In this document: one piece after another, positions 31,267 to 40,133 of the stretch
Layout of the letters: every line of letters starts with the position of its first letter
How positions within the stretch are numbered: position 1 is the first letter of the stretch
From: Eubacteriales bacterium
GTDB taxonomy: Bacteria > Bacillota > Clostridia > Saccharofermentanales > DTU023
Assembly (NCBI GenBank): GCA_030532065.1
Contig: JAUNLW010000001.1
Location: forward strand, 368,132-432,131
DNA: 64,000 nt
Direction of reading: 5' to 3'
The notes under the pieces: generated by a model
Seen by the model: only the letters and a program-made list of their open reading frames with translations
What the model was told of the DNA's origin: nothing
The model's database searches: none
Position numbers and translations under genes: made by a program

Positions 31267-32169
31267 ATGTCAAATCAATTAATTGAGTGCGTACCCAATT
31301 TTAGTAACGGTCGTGATCCGGAAGTCATGCAACAGATTCTCGCTCCCTTTTTCCGTAATCCTGAGATCAGAGTGCTGGACTATAGCCAAGATGCTGACCA
31401 TAACCGTGGCGTTGTGACTCTGATTGGAAGCCCGGAAGCGCTTGAGCCGGCTATTGTAGAGGCTGTCGGCGTAGCTGCCAGACTAATCGATCTGAGAAAG
31501 CACCATGGTGCTCACCCCCGCATGGGCGCTACCGACGTTATCCCTTTTGTGCCTATCCGTAACTGCACGGTTCAGGACTGTGATGAGCTGGCCAAACGTG
31601 TTGGCAAACGTATCGGTGAAGAACATAAGATCCCGGTATATCTCTATGAAGATTCTGCTACCAGCCCCAACCGCAAGAACCTGGCCAAGATTCGTAAGGG
31701 TGAGTTTGAAGGCTTTGCCGATAAGATCAGGGAAGACGAGTGGAAGCCTGACTTCGGTCCGCAAGAGATCCATCCTTCCGCTGGTGTCGTTGCAATTGGC
31801 GCCAGACAATTCCTGATCGCCTACAACATCAATCTGGATACCGATAAACTGGAGATCGCTGACGCTATCGCCAAAAAGGTACGCTTTGTAGGTGGCGGTT
31901 TCCGCTTTGTTAAGGCCATGGGTGTAGAACTGCACGAGCGCAATCAGGTACAAGTTTCCATGAACTTGACTAACTTTGAGAAATCTCATATTTACCAGGT
32001 ATTTGAAGCCGTTAAGATGGAAGCTCGCCGCTATGGCGTCAACGTTGTAGGTTCTGAGGTCATAGGACTCGCTCCTATGGCCGCTCTGCTCGATACTGCA
32101 GCCTATTATCTGCAACTTGAGGGCTTTACAGCTGAGCAAGTAATCGAGACCAGACTTTTGGAGCAATAG
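31267..32169 (+). CDS. ftcD: Glutamate formimidoyltransferase
   Basis: A 300-residue enzyme that moves the formimino group of N-formimino-glutamate to tetrahydrofolate. It starts with the family hallmark LIECVPNFSNGRD; DADHNRGVVTLIG and HPRMGATDVIPFVPI follow. It corresponds to the N-terminal half of the bifunctional animal FTCD; the cyclodeaminase half is encoded separately by fchA. The ATG at 31267 is chosen (GAAAGGAA before it); codons further upstream lie in the terminator. Confidence 0.95.
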   Translation: MSNQLIECVPNFSNGRDPEVMQQILAPFFRNPEIRVLDYSQDADHNRGVVTLIGSPEALEPAIVEAVGVAARLIDLRKHHGAHPRMGATDVIPFVPIRNCTVQDCDELAKRVGKRIGEEHKIPVYLYEDSATSPNRKNLAKIRKGEFEGFADKIREDEWKPDFGPQEIHPSAGVVAIGARQFLIAYNINLDTDKLEIADAIAKKVRFVGGGFRFVKAMGVELHERNQVQVSMNLTNFEKSHIYQVFEAVKMEARRYGVNVVGSEVIGLAPMAALLDTAAYYLQLEGFTAEQVIETRLLEQ

Positions 32170-32170
32170 G

Positions 32171-33436
32171 ATGACTGAGCAAATTAAAATCCTGCGTTCT
32201 AATTCTATCTACACCGGTATCAGTGACCGCCCCCTGATCGATGGGTATATTCTGATCCAAGGCTCGAAAATTCTGGAGCTCAAGGAAGGGGAGATCACTG
32301 CTGGCGATCTGGCAAAGTCTGACAAAGTATATGACTTCCGAGCCAAGACCATTACCCCTGGCCTCATCGACAGCCATACCCACCTGGTACATGGCGGATC
32401 ACGTGAAAAAGAACTGGCCCTTAAACTGGCCGGAGCTTCCTACATGGAGATCCATAAGGTGGGTGGTATCAAGAGCACGGTAGCTGCTACTCGCGCTGCC
32501 AGTTCCCAGGAACTGCGACTCAAGGCGCAGAAAACTTTGGAAAATATGCTGCGCCATGGTACCACCACGGTGGAAGCGAAAAGTGGCTATGGCCTTGACC
32601 TAGAAACAGAGCTGAGAGTGTTGCGGATCAACCGTGAACTGGATAAGATCCAGCCTATGACAGTAGTTTCTACCTATATGGGTGCTCATGACCTGCCGAA
32701 AGAGTTCGACCATAACGAAGCTTATATTGATTTTATGATCAATGAGGTGATGCCTAAGGTAAAAGAAGAAGGCCTGGCTGAATTCGTAGACGTCTTCTGC
32801 GAAGAAGGCATTTTCTCGCTGGAAGACACCAGAAAGATCGGCGAAGCTGCTAAAAAGATGGGCTTTAAGCTCAAGATCCACGCAGATGAGATTGAGTCCA
32901 TGGGTGGTGCCGGTCTTGCGGCGGAATTGGGAGCGACTTCCTCTGAACACCTGATGGCAATCGCTGATGAAGATATTCCTCGCATGGCTGACTCCGGCAC
33001 GGTGGCTGTCGTATTGCCTGCTACTACCTTCTTCCTCCGCGCGGAGCGCTTCGCTCCTGCTAAGAAAATGCGCGCCGAGGGTGTAACGGTTGCTATTGCC
33101 AGCGACTATAATCCTGGCTCATCACCCTGTGAGAACCTGCAAATGGCCATGGACATGGCTTGCTTCGGCATGGGACTGGAACCGCTGGAAATCCTGGAAG
33201 GCGTGACTATCAACGCGGCTAAAGCTGTGAACCTGGACGACCAGTATGGCAGTCTGGAAGCCGGTAAGTACGCTGACTTTACCATTTTTGACGCCAGCAG
33301 CCCCGACTACATCTTCTACCACTTTGGCGTAAATAACGTCACTGATGTCTTTAAGTGGGGAGAGCAGGTCTTATGTGACCGCAATCTCAATACAGAAGCT
33401 GTGGACCGAGTACTGGCCAATAAAAACTCTCACTAA
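32171..33436 (+). CDS. hutI: Imidazolonepropionase
   Basis: A 421-residue amidohydrolase that opens imidazolone-propionate to N-formimino-glutamate, the substrate of FtcD. The metal site begins with DSHTHLVHGGSREKEL. TVEAKSGYGLDLETEL, KIHADEI and SEHLMAI are further family motifs, and VAIASDYNPGSSP holds the metal-binding Asp. One base separates it from ftcD. No hutU (urocanase), the step between HutH and HutI, is in the window. Confidence 0.95.
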   Translation: MTEQIKILRSNSIYTGISDRPLIDGYILIQGSKILELKEGEITAGDLAKSDKVYDFRAKTITPGLIDSHTHLVHGGSREKELALKLAGASYMEIHKVGGIKSTVAATRAASSQELRLKAQKTLENMLRHGTTTVEAKSGYGLDLETELRVLRINRELDKIQPMTVVSTYMGAHDLPKEFDHNEAYIDFMINEVMPKVKEEGLAEFVDVFCEEGIFSLEDTRKIGEAAKKMGFKLKIHADEIESMGGAGLAAELGATSSEHLMAIADEDIPRMADSGTVAVVLPATTFFLRAERFAPAKKMRAEGVTVAIASDYNPGSSPCENLQMAMDMACFGMGLEPLEILEGVTINAAKAVNLDDQYGSLEAGKYADFTIFDASSPDYIFYHFGVNNVTDVFKWGEQVLCDRNLNTEAVDRVLANKNSH

Positions 33437-33451
33437 ACTCTTAGACTATGC

Positions 33452-33477
33452 AAGCGGCGCAACAGAAAATGCCGCTT
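33452..33477 (+). promoter_or_regulatory. Hairpin in the hutI-fchA gap
   Basis: Inverted repeat AAGCGGC / GCCGCTT (7 bp, 12-base loop) ending just before the AAGGAG of fchA. No T-run follows. Possible stabiliser or processing site. Confidence 0.45.
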
Positions 33478-33491
33478 AGAAGGAGAAAATT

Positions 33492-34136
33492 ATGGATAAA
33501 AAATTACGTGATATGACAGTAACGGAAATTTTGGAACTTACCGCTTCTGACGCTCCGGCTCCCGGTGGTGGTTCTATTTCTGCTCTGGTAGCTGGTTTAG
33601 GCTCCGCGCTTGGTCAGATGGTATTAGCCCTTACCTTTGGCAAGAAGGCCTATGAAGCCTTAGATGAAGGCATCCAGGGCCAACTACAGGCTGAGGATGA
33701 GGAATTGGCTCGCTTGCGCGAGCGCCTTCTGGAACTGGTAGATACCGACACTGAGGCTTTCACCGCCTATATGGACGCGCTGAAGATGCCGAAAGAAACT
33801 GAAACTGAGAAAGCTCAACGCAGCCAGGCTCTGGCTGACGCCGCTATCTTCTCCATGCAGGTACCGCTTGAGACCGCTGAGCGCTGCCTCAACGTCCTGA
33901 AATGCCTCCCTCCGGTGGCTCGCTATGGTAACAAAAATGCGGTTACCGATGCCGGTGTGGCAGCTCTGACTGCCAGAGCTGCTTGTGAAGGCGCTCTACT
34001 TAACGTCAAGATCAACTTGCCGTCTGTTAAGGATGAGCAGATTAGGGATAAGGCAGCCAGCCACTCAGAAGCAGTTCTAAAAGAAGCCAACGCTATCTGC
34101 GAAGAAGTAATGGAGATCGTTTACAGCAAGCTCTAA
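33492..34136 (+). CDS. fchA: Formiminotetrahydrofolate cyclodeaminase
   Basis: A 214-residue helical enzyme that converts 5-formimino-tetrahydrofolate to methenyl-tetrahydrofolate and ammonia, returning the histidine-derived carbon to the folate pool. Signatures are SDAPAPGGGSISALVAGLGSAL near residues 17-38 and GNKNAVTDAGVAALTARAA. AGAAGGAG precedes the ATG. The stop codon overlaps by four bases the stop of the convergent pseudouridine synthase gene. Transcription from here probably ends at the terminator inside that gene. Confidence 0.94.
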   Translation: MDKKLRDMTVTEILELTASDAPAPGGGSISALVAGLGSALGQMVLALTFGKKAYEALDEGIQGQLQAEDEELARLRERLLELVDTDTEAFTAYMDALKMPKETETEKAQRSQALADAAIFSMQVPLETAERCLNVLKCLPPVARYGNKNAVTDAGVAALTARAACEGALLNVKINLPSVKDEQIRDKAASHSEAVLKEANAICEEVMEIVYSKL

Positions 34137-35038
34137 AGACTAGTAAAGTCACAGTGAGCGATTAAGCTCTCTATATCTGAGGGAAGCGGGTCCACCACAT
34201 GGATCCGCTTTTTTGTTCTGGGATCAGCAAAGCTTAAACTGGCGGCGTGCAGAGCCTGGCGAGCGATCAGAGATTCGCTCGCGCCGAGTGATTCCGCAAG
34301 AGCTTCCTGATCCTTGTAGCCGTACATACTGTCTCCCACAATCGGATGGCCAATATGTGCCATGTGGACTCTTATCTGATGAGTGCGACCCGTTAGGAGC
34401 TCACATTCAACCAGACTCAAGTCACTTTTTTTCGCGTAGGCCAAAACACGGTAGCGGGTTTTGGCGTATTTTCCGTAGGGACTGACGCAGCGTTCGATTA
34501 GGCTAGTCTGCGACCGGGCAATAGGAGCTTCAATTTCACCTTGTTCGTCTGTGAAGTGTCCGTGTACGACCGTGAGGTATTTCTTCTCAATTTTGCTTTG
34601 GGCTAACACACTGTGAGCGTAACCATTGAGGGCGATAATTACTAAACCGCTGGTGTCGCGATCCAAGCGATTTACCGGGTGCAGGGTATCGTCGGAAATC
34701 AGGCTACAGAGATCTTCTAACTCATGATTTAGGCAAGGGTGTACTACTTGACCTGGCTTTTTGGACAAGATCAACAGGTCTTCATTTTGGAAAAGCGGCT
34801 GTTGGTCAGCGGGGAAGTGGAGCTTAGGATGAGGGGTATCAAGGTCCACGGCCGCGTAAACTTGGTCACCTGGCTCCAAGGGTGTCCAAAGTGGACTATC
34901 TTGGCCGTTAATGCGTAATAAACCTTCCCAGCGCAGGCGGCGCAAAAGTTTTTTGGACATGCCAAAATGTGCCCTCAGTCCTTCTTTGGCTGGGAGGCCG
35001 ATTTCTTTTTCGCTTACTGTAAAGTTAAATTCCTGCAA
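34133..35038 (-). CDS. RluA-family pseudouridine synthase
   Basis: A 301-residue enzyme isomerising uridine to pseudouridine in rRNA or tRNA. The catalytic Asp is in VNRLDRDTSGLVI, where most relatives have HRLD. ECELLTGRTHQIRVHMAHIGHPIVGD is the family's conserved C-terminal motif (residues about 213-238). An S4-like N-terminal region (SKKLLRRLRWEGLLRINGQ) is present. It is distinct from the RluD-like gene after lspA, so the window holds two paralogues with possibly different target sites. A plus-strand terminator is embedded in its last codons. Confidence 0.9.
   Translation of the reverse strand: MQEFNFTVSEKEIGLPAKEGLRAHFGMSKKLLRRLRWEGLLRINGQDSPLWTPLEPGDQVYAAVDLDTPHPKLHFPADQQPLFQNEDLLILSKKPGQVVHPCLNHELEDLCSLISDDTLHPVNRLDRDTSGLVIIALNGYAHSVLAQSKIEKKYLTVVHGHFTDEQGEIEAPIARSQTSLIERCVSPYGKYAKTRYRVLAYAKKSDLSLVECELLTGRTHQIRVHMAHIGHPIVGDSMYGYKDQEALAESLGASESLIARQALHAASLSFADPRTKKRIHVVDPLPSDIESLIAHCDFTSL
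34184..34214 (+). terminator. Terminator of the hut operon, inside the antisense coding end of the pseudouridine synthase gene
   Basis: 10-bp stem AAGCGGGTCC / GGATCCGCTT with a 7-base loop ACCACAT, followed by a T-run. It lies about 48 bases after the fchA stop and within the 3' coding region of the convergent gene. Confidence 0.8.
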
Positions 35039-35064
35039 TTTTCTAACCTCTCCGGCCTATTTTA

Positions 35065-35092
35065 GGCAGGAAGCCTGCCGACAGGCAAGCCT
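35065..35092. repeat. Pair of short hairpins in the divergent intergenic region
   Basis: GGCAGG-AAG-CCTGCC followed four bases later by AGGC-AA-GCCT, within a 156-base divergent gap. Flanking TTTAGGC and GGCCTACTAAA can also pair with bulges. No T-run. Function unknown; it lies in the leader of the minus-strand pseudouridine synthase gene. Confidence 0.4.
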
Positions 35093-35115
35093 GGCCTACT
35101 AAAGACTGGTTACAA

Positions 35116-35145
35116 TTGACTTTGTGTATGTCTAACAACTACAAT
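35116..35145 (+). promoter_or_regulatory. Promoter of rny
   Basis: TTGACT (35116-35121), 18-base spacer, TACAAT (35140-35145), about 45 bases before the RNase Y ribosome binding site. Confidence 0.7.
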
Positions 35146-35194
35146 TAGTAAGTGCCAAATTTATTTCGTGCAACTTGAAAATTTAATATAGGAG

Positions 35195-36787
35195 GTGATT
35201 ACCATAGAGTGGTTACTATTTGTATTGGGCCTAGTCGTAGGTGCCTTTATCTCCTTTATGCTAGTTTTTTACTACTTCAAAAAGGGTTTAGATAAAACAA
35301 GCCAAGCCATCGAACGGGAACGTCTCCGCCTCAAAGAGGATATGGAGAAGGTCCAGGCAGATGCTAAGAAAACCATTGCTGATGCTGAGAAAGACGCGGA
35401 AAATCGTAAACGTGAGTTGTTGATCCAAGCAAAAGAAACGGTACATCAGGCGAAGTTAGACCTGGACAGCGAAGTTAGAGAACGACGCTTAGAGCTACAA
35501 AATGAGGATAATCGTCTGCAGCAGAAAAGCTTGCAGCTGGATAAACGCGGCAAGGAATTGGCAAAACAAGATCGTGACCTAGAAAATCGCTTACGCTCTG
35601 TGCGCAGTCGCGAAGAGCGTTTGGATAATGCCGAAGAAGAACAGCGCCTTGAGTTAGAGAGAATCGCTGGTCTTGGCGCGGCAGAAGCCGAAGAGAGAGT
35701 CATGGCCAAAGCCAATGAGGTGATGACCCATGATATGGCAGTCATGTTACGCAAATTGAATGAGGAAGCGTTAGAGACAGCTGATATGAAAGCTAAGGAA
35801 ATAATTGTTTCCTCCATTCAACGCTATGCCTCGGATTACGTGAGTGACGCGACAGTTTCGGTCGTAACATTACCCAATGAGGAAATGAAGGGCCGTATTA
35901 TCGGCCGTGAAGGCAGAAACATCCGTACCATTGAGAGCTTGACCGGTGTGGACTTAATTATTGACGATACACCAGAAGCTGTTATCCTTTCTTCTTTTGA
36001 CCCCATCAGGCGCGAGATTGCTCGTATTGCCATTGAAAAATTGGTCTTTGATGGACGTATCCATCCGGCCAGAATTGAGGAAATGGTAGAGAAGGCCAAG
36101 AGAGAGGTGGATCAATCCATTAAGGAAGCCGGTGAGAAGGCAGTCTTCGAGACCGGTGTGGTAGGTTTACATCCGGAGATCGTTCGTCTCTTAGGTAGAA
36201 TGAAATACCGGACCAGTTACGGACAAAATGTCTTACAGCACTCCATTGAGGTCTGCCATCTGACAGGAGCTATGGCCGCGGAATTAGATCTGGACGTAAG
36301 TCTGGCTAAGCGTGCTGGCCTGCTCCACGACCTTGGCAAGGCAATCGACTTTGAAACCGAAGGCTCTCACATTGAGTTAGGTGCCGAAATTGCTCGCAAA
36401 TATCACGAGAATGAAGTGGTCATTAACGCAATCGAGTCTCATCACGGTGACATGGAGACCATCAGCTTGATTTCCAGCCTGGTAAGTGCCGCGGACGCTA
36501 TCTCAGCGGCCAGACCGGGAGCAAGACACGAGAATGTGGAGACCTACATCAAGCGTATCGAGAAATTGGAATCTATTGCGAATTCTTTTAACGGTGTGGA
36601 AAAGAGTTACGCTGTCCAGGCCGGACGTGAGATCAGAGTCATGGTCAGACCGGAAGATATTTCGGATGATGATATGATCCTGACCGCCCATGAGATCAGC
36701 AAACAGATTGAAGCTGAGCTCAACTATCCCGGCCAGATCAAAGTCCAGTTGATTCGAGAGCAGCGCGTAGTTGATTATGCTAAGTAA
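35195..36787 (+). CDS. rny: Ribonuclease Y
   Basis: A membrane-bound endoribonuclease starting mRNA decay, about 527-530 residues. It has one N-terminal membrane helix ([20 protein letters not shown]) and a long charged coiled-coil (about 30-200). A KH domain ([15 protein letters not shown]) and an HD domain (catalytic pair in [12 protein letters not shown]) follow, with [10 protein letters not shown] downstream. The start is odd. The only early standard start codon, GTG 35195, lies inside the near-perfect Shine-Dalgarno AGGAGGTGAT. The codon at ideal spacing is ATA 35204 (ATT 35198 is nearer), and the next standard codon is TTG 35225, inside the membrane helix. The coordinate given is the conventional GTG; the real start may be non-canonical. 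Confidence 0.93.
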   Translation: MITIEWLLFVLGLVVGAFISFMLVFYYFKKGLDKTSQAIERERLRLKEDMEKVQADAKKTIADAEKDAENRKRELLIQAKETVHQAKLDLDSEVRERRLELQNEDNRLQQKSLQLDKRGKELAKQDRDLENRLRSVRSREERLDNAEEEQRLELERIAGLGAAEAEERVMAKANEVMTHDMAVMLRKLNEEALETADMKAKEIIVSSIQRYASDYVSDATVSVVTLPNEEMKGRIIGREGRNIRTIESLTGVDLIIDDTPEAVILSSFDPIRREIARIAIEKLVFDGRIHPARIEEMVEKAKREVDQSIKEAGEKAVFETGVVGLHPEIVRLLGRMKYRTSYGQNVLQHSIEVCHLTGAMAAELDLDVSLAKRAGLLHDLGKAIDFETEGSHIELGAEIARKYHENEVVINAIESHHGDMETISLISSLVSAADAISAARPGARHENVETYIKRIEKLESIANSFNGVEKSYAVQAGREIRVMVRPEDISDDDMILTAHEISKQIEAELNYPGQIKVQLIREQRVVDYAK

Positions 36788-36800
36788 ATCGCAAACACAA

Positions 36801-36833
36801 AAAACCGAAGTCATTACCGGCTTCGGTTTTTTT
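36801..36833 (+). terminator. Terminator of rny
   Basis: 10-bp stem AAAACCGAAG / CTTCGGTTTT, 10-base loop, T-run; starts 13 bases after the stop codon. Confidence 0.92.
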
Positions 36834-36919
36834 CATACCCACATCTATTGACGCCAGAGTGCGGCGGCTTTTCTTCCTGTGCTAAAATGAGCCAGAGTTT
36901 AATGGCAAGGGAGGAGGGC

Positions 36920-38722
36920 ATGTTCCCTGAAGCTTTTAGAAAATCTAACCAGTCTGAGAAAAAATACTCCAGCTGGCGAAGTATCTTGTGCTGTCTTTTA
37001 ATTGTCTGCTTATTGTGGCTGGCAATTAGCAGTTTTGCGTGCCGCGAAATTCAAGCGGCTGGGCAGGATGTTATTCGTCTGGCCTGGGAGAAAAGAGATA
37101 ATTTTAATCCTCTCAAAACTTTCGATGAGAGTGGACGCGCGGTCTTACCTCTGGTCTATCGGGGACTTTTTGTTATTGATGATGCGGAGGCCCTGCGTAC
37201 AGACCTGGCCAGTGCCGCGGAGTGGTCTTATGATCATCTGGCGCTAAAGATTGATCTAAAAAAAGATGAGTCTTTTAGTAATGGAAAAGGTCTTACTGCT
37301 CAGGACGTTGCCCTCTCGATCCTCTATTACCGCTTTTATTTGGAAGAATACCTGTCATCCGACCAGGTACAGATAGAGATGGTGGAAACTGAAGAAGGTA
37401 TTGCTTCAAACAATCTTGGACCGGAGCTTGATTATCCCCAAAACTACATTCTGGATTCCAGCGGCAGTGCTATGGCTTCTGAATGGCAGGGACCGGAAAG
37501 TGAGGCAGAAACTGGTGCAGAAGCTGAAGTAGATGAAGCACTGAGATTCGGTTACCAGGCACAGCTAGATTATCTCTACGCCTTGCGCTCTGACTCTTAT
37601 GATATTGAGGCTTTGCGAGCCATCGAGCAGATTGAGATTATAGACCAGCATAGTTTGATCATTTATCTAAAAGAAATCACAGATCGTCTGCCTTGGTGCT
37701 TAACCATGCCGATTATTCCACAGGAAAAGATGGAAGTGTTTAGTGAGCTTATACCGGGAATCGGTCACTATAAATTCATCAGACAAGGTGAAACAATATA
37801 TCTTGAACCTGTGTCACAGGCGAAACGCGGCAGTCATCGCTTGGAGCTGTTAAGTTACGACACTTTTACCAAAGCTCTTGAGGCCTTTAGCGATGGCAAG
37901 ATTGACCTCCTGTTTTGTCCCGCGACTTACTTCCTTAATCTCTCTTTGCGTTCTGACCTGAATACCATTAGCCAGGAGACGAGTGATTATTATTATTTAA
38001 AGTGTGGTTTTGCTACGGAATTTCCTCTAGCCATGTTGGAGAATCAGCTGCTGCTGCGAGAGGGACTGAGCTACAGCCCTGCCAGCCGCTATATAACGAG
38101 TGACTGGCCCTATGTTCTGCACCAAAGAGATTGGCGCAGGGCTTATGCCAGGCAGAATTCCGCAACGGCAGAACAGGAATCGGTGGAAGCCTGGCAACGC
38201 TTACGCGAAGCCCTGGGTGATCGCAAACTGGTGCTGGCTGCGGAGTCCAACAGCTATAACCGCTATATAGTAGATGGACTTAGTGATTTTTTTAGACAGC
38301 TATCGATACCCTTTGAGGTATTGTGGATTTCGCCTGATCAATACACGACCTTTGCCCAAAGTGGTCGCTATGATCTTTTGCTCTGCCATACGTACTTGTC
38401 TTATCCTATAGACGCGCAAGTCCTGCGTCAGGAGATCTATGATCTATCTCCTTATTTGGTCTATAAGCTGCCGGTAGTTGGTGGTGACGACTTGATCACA
38501 CCACTTTTTGCCTATGCCTGGAACTTAGAGGACGAACAACTGCCCACCACTGCTTTGGCAGACTACTACCAAACTGTACAGGCGAGCCTGACCAGAACGG
38601 GTATCTTTGAACTCTTTTTTGCGCCGCAGGGCCTGCTGGTAGGCGAACGCTTGTCCGGCAACCAGCACCCGCCTGCCTGGGATGTTTATCGAGGAATTGA
38701 GGATTTTACTATATGCGACTAA
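36920..38722 (+). CDS. Extracellular solute-binding protein (family 5-like), orphan
   Basis: A 600-residue exported protein. A hydrophobic segment (about 20-40) ends in SFAC (Cys41), a possible but atypical lipobox. The mature part resembles peptide/nickel-binding family 5 proteins: IRLAWEKRDNFNPLKTF, LVYRGLFVIDDAEAL, SFSNGKGLTAQDVALSIL and a two-lobe pattern. An acidic insertion rich in Glu and Ala lies near 190-215. No permease or ATPase genes are near. GGGAGGAGG precedes the ATG at 36920; the frame is open upstream without a ribosome binding site. It overlaps lspA by 10 bases, so it is co-translated with the lipoprotein signal peptidase. Confidence 0.75.
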   Translation: MFPEAFRKSNQSEKKYSSWRSILCCLLIVCLLWLAISSFACREIQAAGQDVIRLAWEKRDNFNPLKTFDESGRAVLPLVYRGLFVIDDAEALRTDLASAAEWSYDHLALKIDLKKDESFSNGKGLTAQDVALSILYYRFYLEEYLSSDQVQIEMVETEEGIASNNLGPELDYPQNYILDSSGSAMASEWQGPESEAETGAEAEVDEALRFGYQAQLDYLYALRSDSYDIEALRAIEQIEIIDQHSLIIYLKEITDRLPWCLTMPIIPQEKMEVFSELIPGIGHYKFIRQGETIYLEPVSQAKRGSHRLELLSYDTFTKALEAFSDGKIDLLFCPATYFLNLSLRSDLNTISQETSDYYYLKCGFATEFPLAMLENQLLLREGLSYSPASRYITSDWPYVLHQRDWRRAYARQNSATAEQESVEAWQRLREALGDRKLVLAAESNSYNRYIVDGLSDFFRQLSIPFEVLWISPDQYTTFAQSGRYDLLLCHTYLSYPIDAQVLRQEIYDLSPYLVYKLPVVGGDDLITPLFAYAWNLEDEQLPTTALADYYQTVQASLTRTGIFELFFAPQGLLVGERLSGNQHPPAWDVYRGIEDFTICD

Positions 38723-39213
38723 TTGTACTGGGACTGGTGCTGATCAGCCTGGACCAAATTAGCAAATGGGCCGCGCGAGCTTATTTACAAAACCAAGATG
38801 CTTTCGTGGTTATTGAGGATTTTTTCTCTTTCCGTTATGTGGAAAACCGTGGTGCGGCTTGGGGTATGCTTAACAATAAAACTTGGGGTCCCTGGATCTT
38901 AACCATCGTAGCCCTCGCACTTACCATCTTTTTGCTGTATAGAATGCGTTATTTGCATTCGCCTGCCCTAAGGGTTTTTCTTACTTTGATTATTAGCGGT
39001 TCAATTGGCAACCTAATTGATCGCTTTGTTTTCGGCTACGTCACAGACTTTATCAGCTTTCGCTTTGGCAGCTATTATTTCCCGGTATTCAACTTGGCCG
39101 ATTCTTTTATCACTGTGGGCGTAGCGCTAACCATCATTTATATTTTGTTCATCAATAAAGCTGCGTTAAACGAAATTTGGGAGATGCTGGATGTTAAAGA
39201 CGCTCAGAGCTGA
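38713..39213 (+). CDS. lspA: Lipoprotein signal peptidase
   Basis: A 166-residue membrane aspartyl protease that cleaves lipoprotein signal peptides after lipidation. Four hydrophobic helices are visible. The catalytic Asp residues are in IGNLIDRFVFGYVTDF and FNLADSFITVG; DQISKWAARAYL and YVENRGAAWGML are further hallmarks. It overlaps the solute-binding gene by 10 bases and the RluD gene by 23. Likely substrates in this window are the thioredoxin lipoprotein and perhaps the solute-binding protein. Confidence 0.95.
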   Translation: MRLIVLGLVLISLDQISKWAARAYLQNQDAFVVIEDFFSFRYVENRGAAWGMLNNKTWGPWILTIVALALTIFLLYRMRYLHSPALRVFLTLIISGSIGNLIDRFVFGYVTDFISFRFGSYYFPVFNLADSFITVGVALTIIYILFINKAALNEIWEMLDVKDAQS

Positions 39214-40102
39214 GGCAGACGCCGGTAGACTGGATACTTATCTGGCCAGAGAATTTCCTGATTATTCTCGCAGTCAACTGCGCAAATATTTTGACGCGGG
39301 GGAAATCCTGGTCAATGGCGAGCAGGTAAAGCCGAGTTATAAGGTACAGGCAGGCGACGCTATTGAAGTAAAGCTGGAGCCTTTGCAACGAGAAAGCTTG
39401 CCGGAAGAGGAGGATATTCCCTTAGATATTCTCTATGAAGATGAAGACTTGCTGGTAGTAAATAAGCCGCGCGGACTGGTAGTTCACCCGGCGGTGGGCC
39501 ATAGTTCTGGCACCTTGGTGAATGCCCTGCTTTATCATGCAGGGCATGACCTATCCAGCCTGGGAGGTGAATTCCGACCAGGTATCGTGCATCGCCTGGA
39601 TAAGGATACTTCTGGCGCGCTCTTAGTAGCTAAAAATGACCGCATGCACTGGCTTCTGGCGGAGCTATTCAAAGATCGCGCTGTAGAGCGTGAGTATCAC
39701 GCATTGGTGTGGGGGAAGCCCCAAAGCCGCGCCGGACTGATTGATGCTCCTATCGGACGTGATCCCAACAATCGTCAAAGAATGGCTGTAACTCCTAAGG
39801 GCAAGCCAGCGCTGACGCACTTTGAGACGCTGGAAGAATTTGCCAGGACCAGCGAGCTGGCGCTCCGACTGGAGACTGGACGCACTCACCAAATAAGGGT
39901 GCATTTGCAATACATCGGCAACCCGGTAATAGGCGACCAGATCTATGCTCCCAAAAGGCTTTCGCCAGGTTTTGAGGGCCAGGCTCTTCACGCTTACCGC
40001 TTAGCCTTTACTGATCCGCGTGACGGTAGTTGGCGTGAGTTTGTCGCGCCGCTGCCGGAGGACTACCTCAGCCTCCGACAAGAGTTGCGTCAGATGTTAT
40101 AA
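39191..40102 (+). CDS. Pseudouridine synthase RluD/YlyB type
   Basis: A 303-residue enzyme with an N-terminal S4 RNA-binding domain (RLDTYLAREFPDYSRSQLRK) and a RluA catalytic domain. The catalytic motif is GIVHRLDKDTSGALLVAKND, and ETGRTHQIRVHLQYIGNPVIGD follows. The lspA-rluD order is the standard Firmicute arrangement, where the gene is called ylyB. GGGAG precedes the ATG inside lspA. The -10 box of the phoH promoter overlaps its stop codon. Confidence 0.93.
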   Translation: MLKTLRAEADAGRLDTYLAREFPDYSRSQLRKYFDAGEILVNGEQVKPSYKVQAGDAIEVKLEPLQRESLPEEEDIPLDILYEDEDLLVVNKPRGLVVHPAVGHSSGTLVNALLYHAGHDLSSLGGEFRPGIVHRLDKDTSGALLVAKNDRMHWLLAELFKDRAVEREYHALVWGKPQSRAGLIDAPIGRDPNNRQRMAVTPKGKPALTHFETLEEFARTSELALRLETGRTHQIRVHLQYIGNPVIGDQIYAPKRLSPGFEGQALHAYRLAFTDPRDGSWREFVAPLPEDYLSLRQELRQML

Positions 40103-40103
40103 T
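40075..40103 (+). promoter_or_regulatory. Promoter of phoH and the following operon
   Basis: CCGACA (40075-40080), 17-base spacer, TATAAT (40098-40103), at the very end of the pseudouridine synthase gene, about 31 bases before the phoH start. Confidence 0.55.
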
Positions 40104-40133
40104 GAGCCTAATTCAACACCTGTGAGGATGCGT

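Noticed and set aside
31483-32166. 227-codon open frame on the minus strand inside ftcD
   Set aside because: No ribosome binding site and no recognisable domain; it mirrors the codon use of ftcD, a typical shadow frame.
36848-36888. TTGACG and TAAAAT as a promoter for the solute-binding gene
   Set aside because: The spacing is 29 bases, too long for a standard sigma-A promoter.
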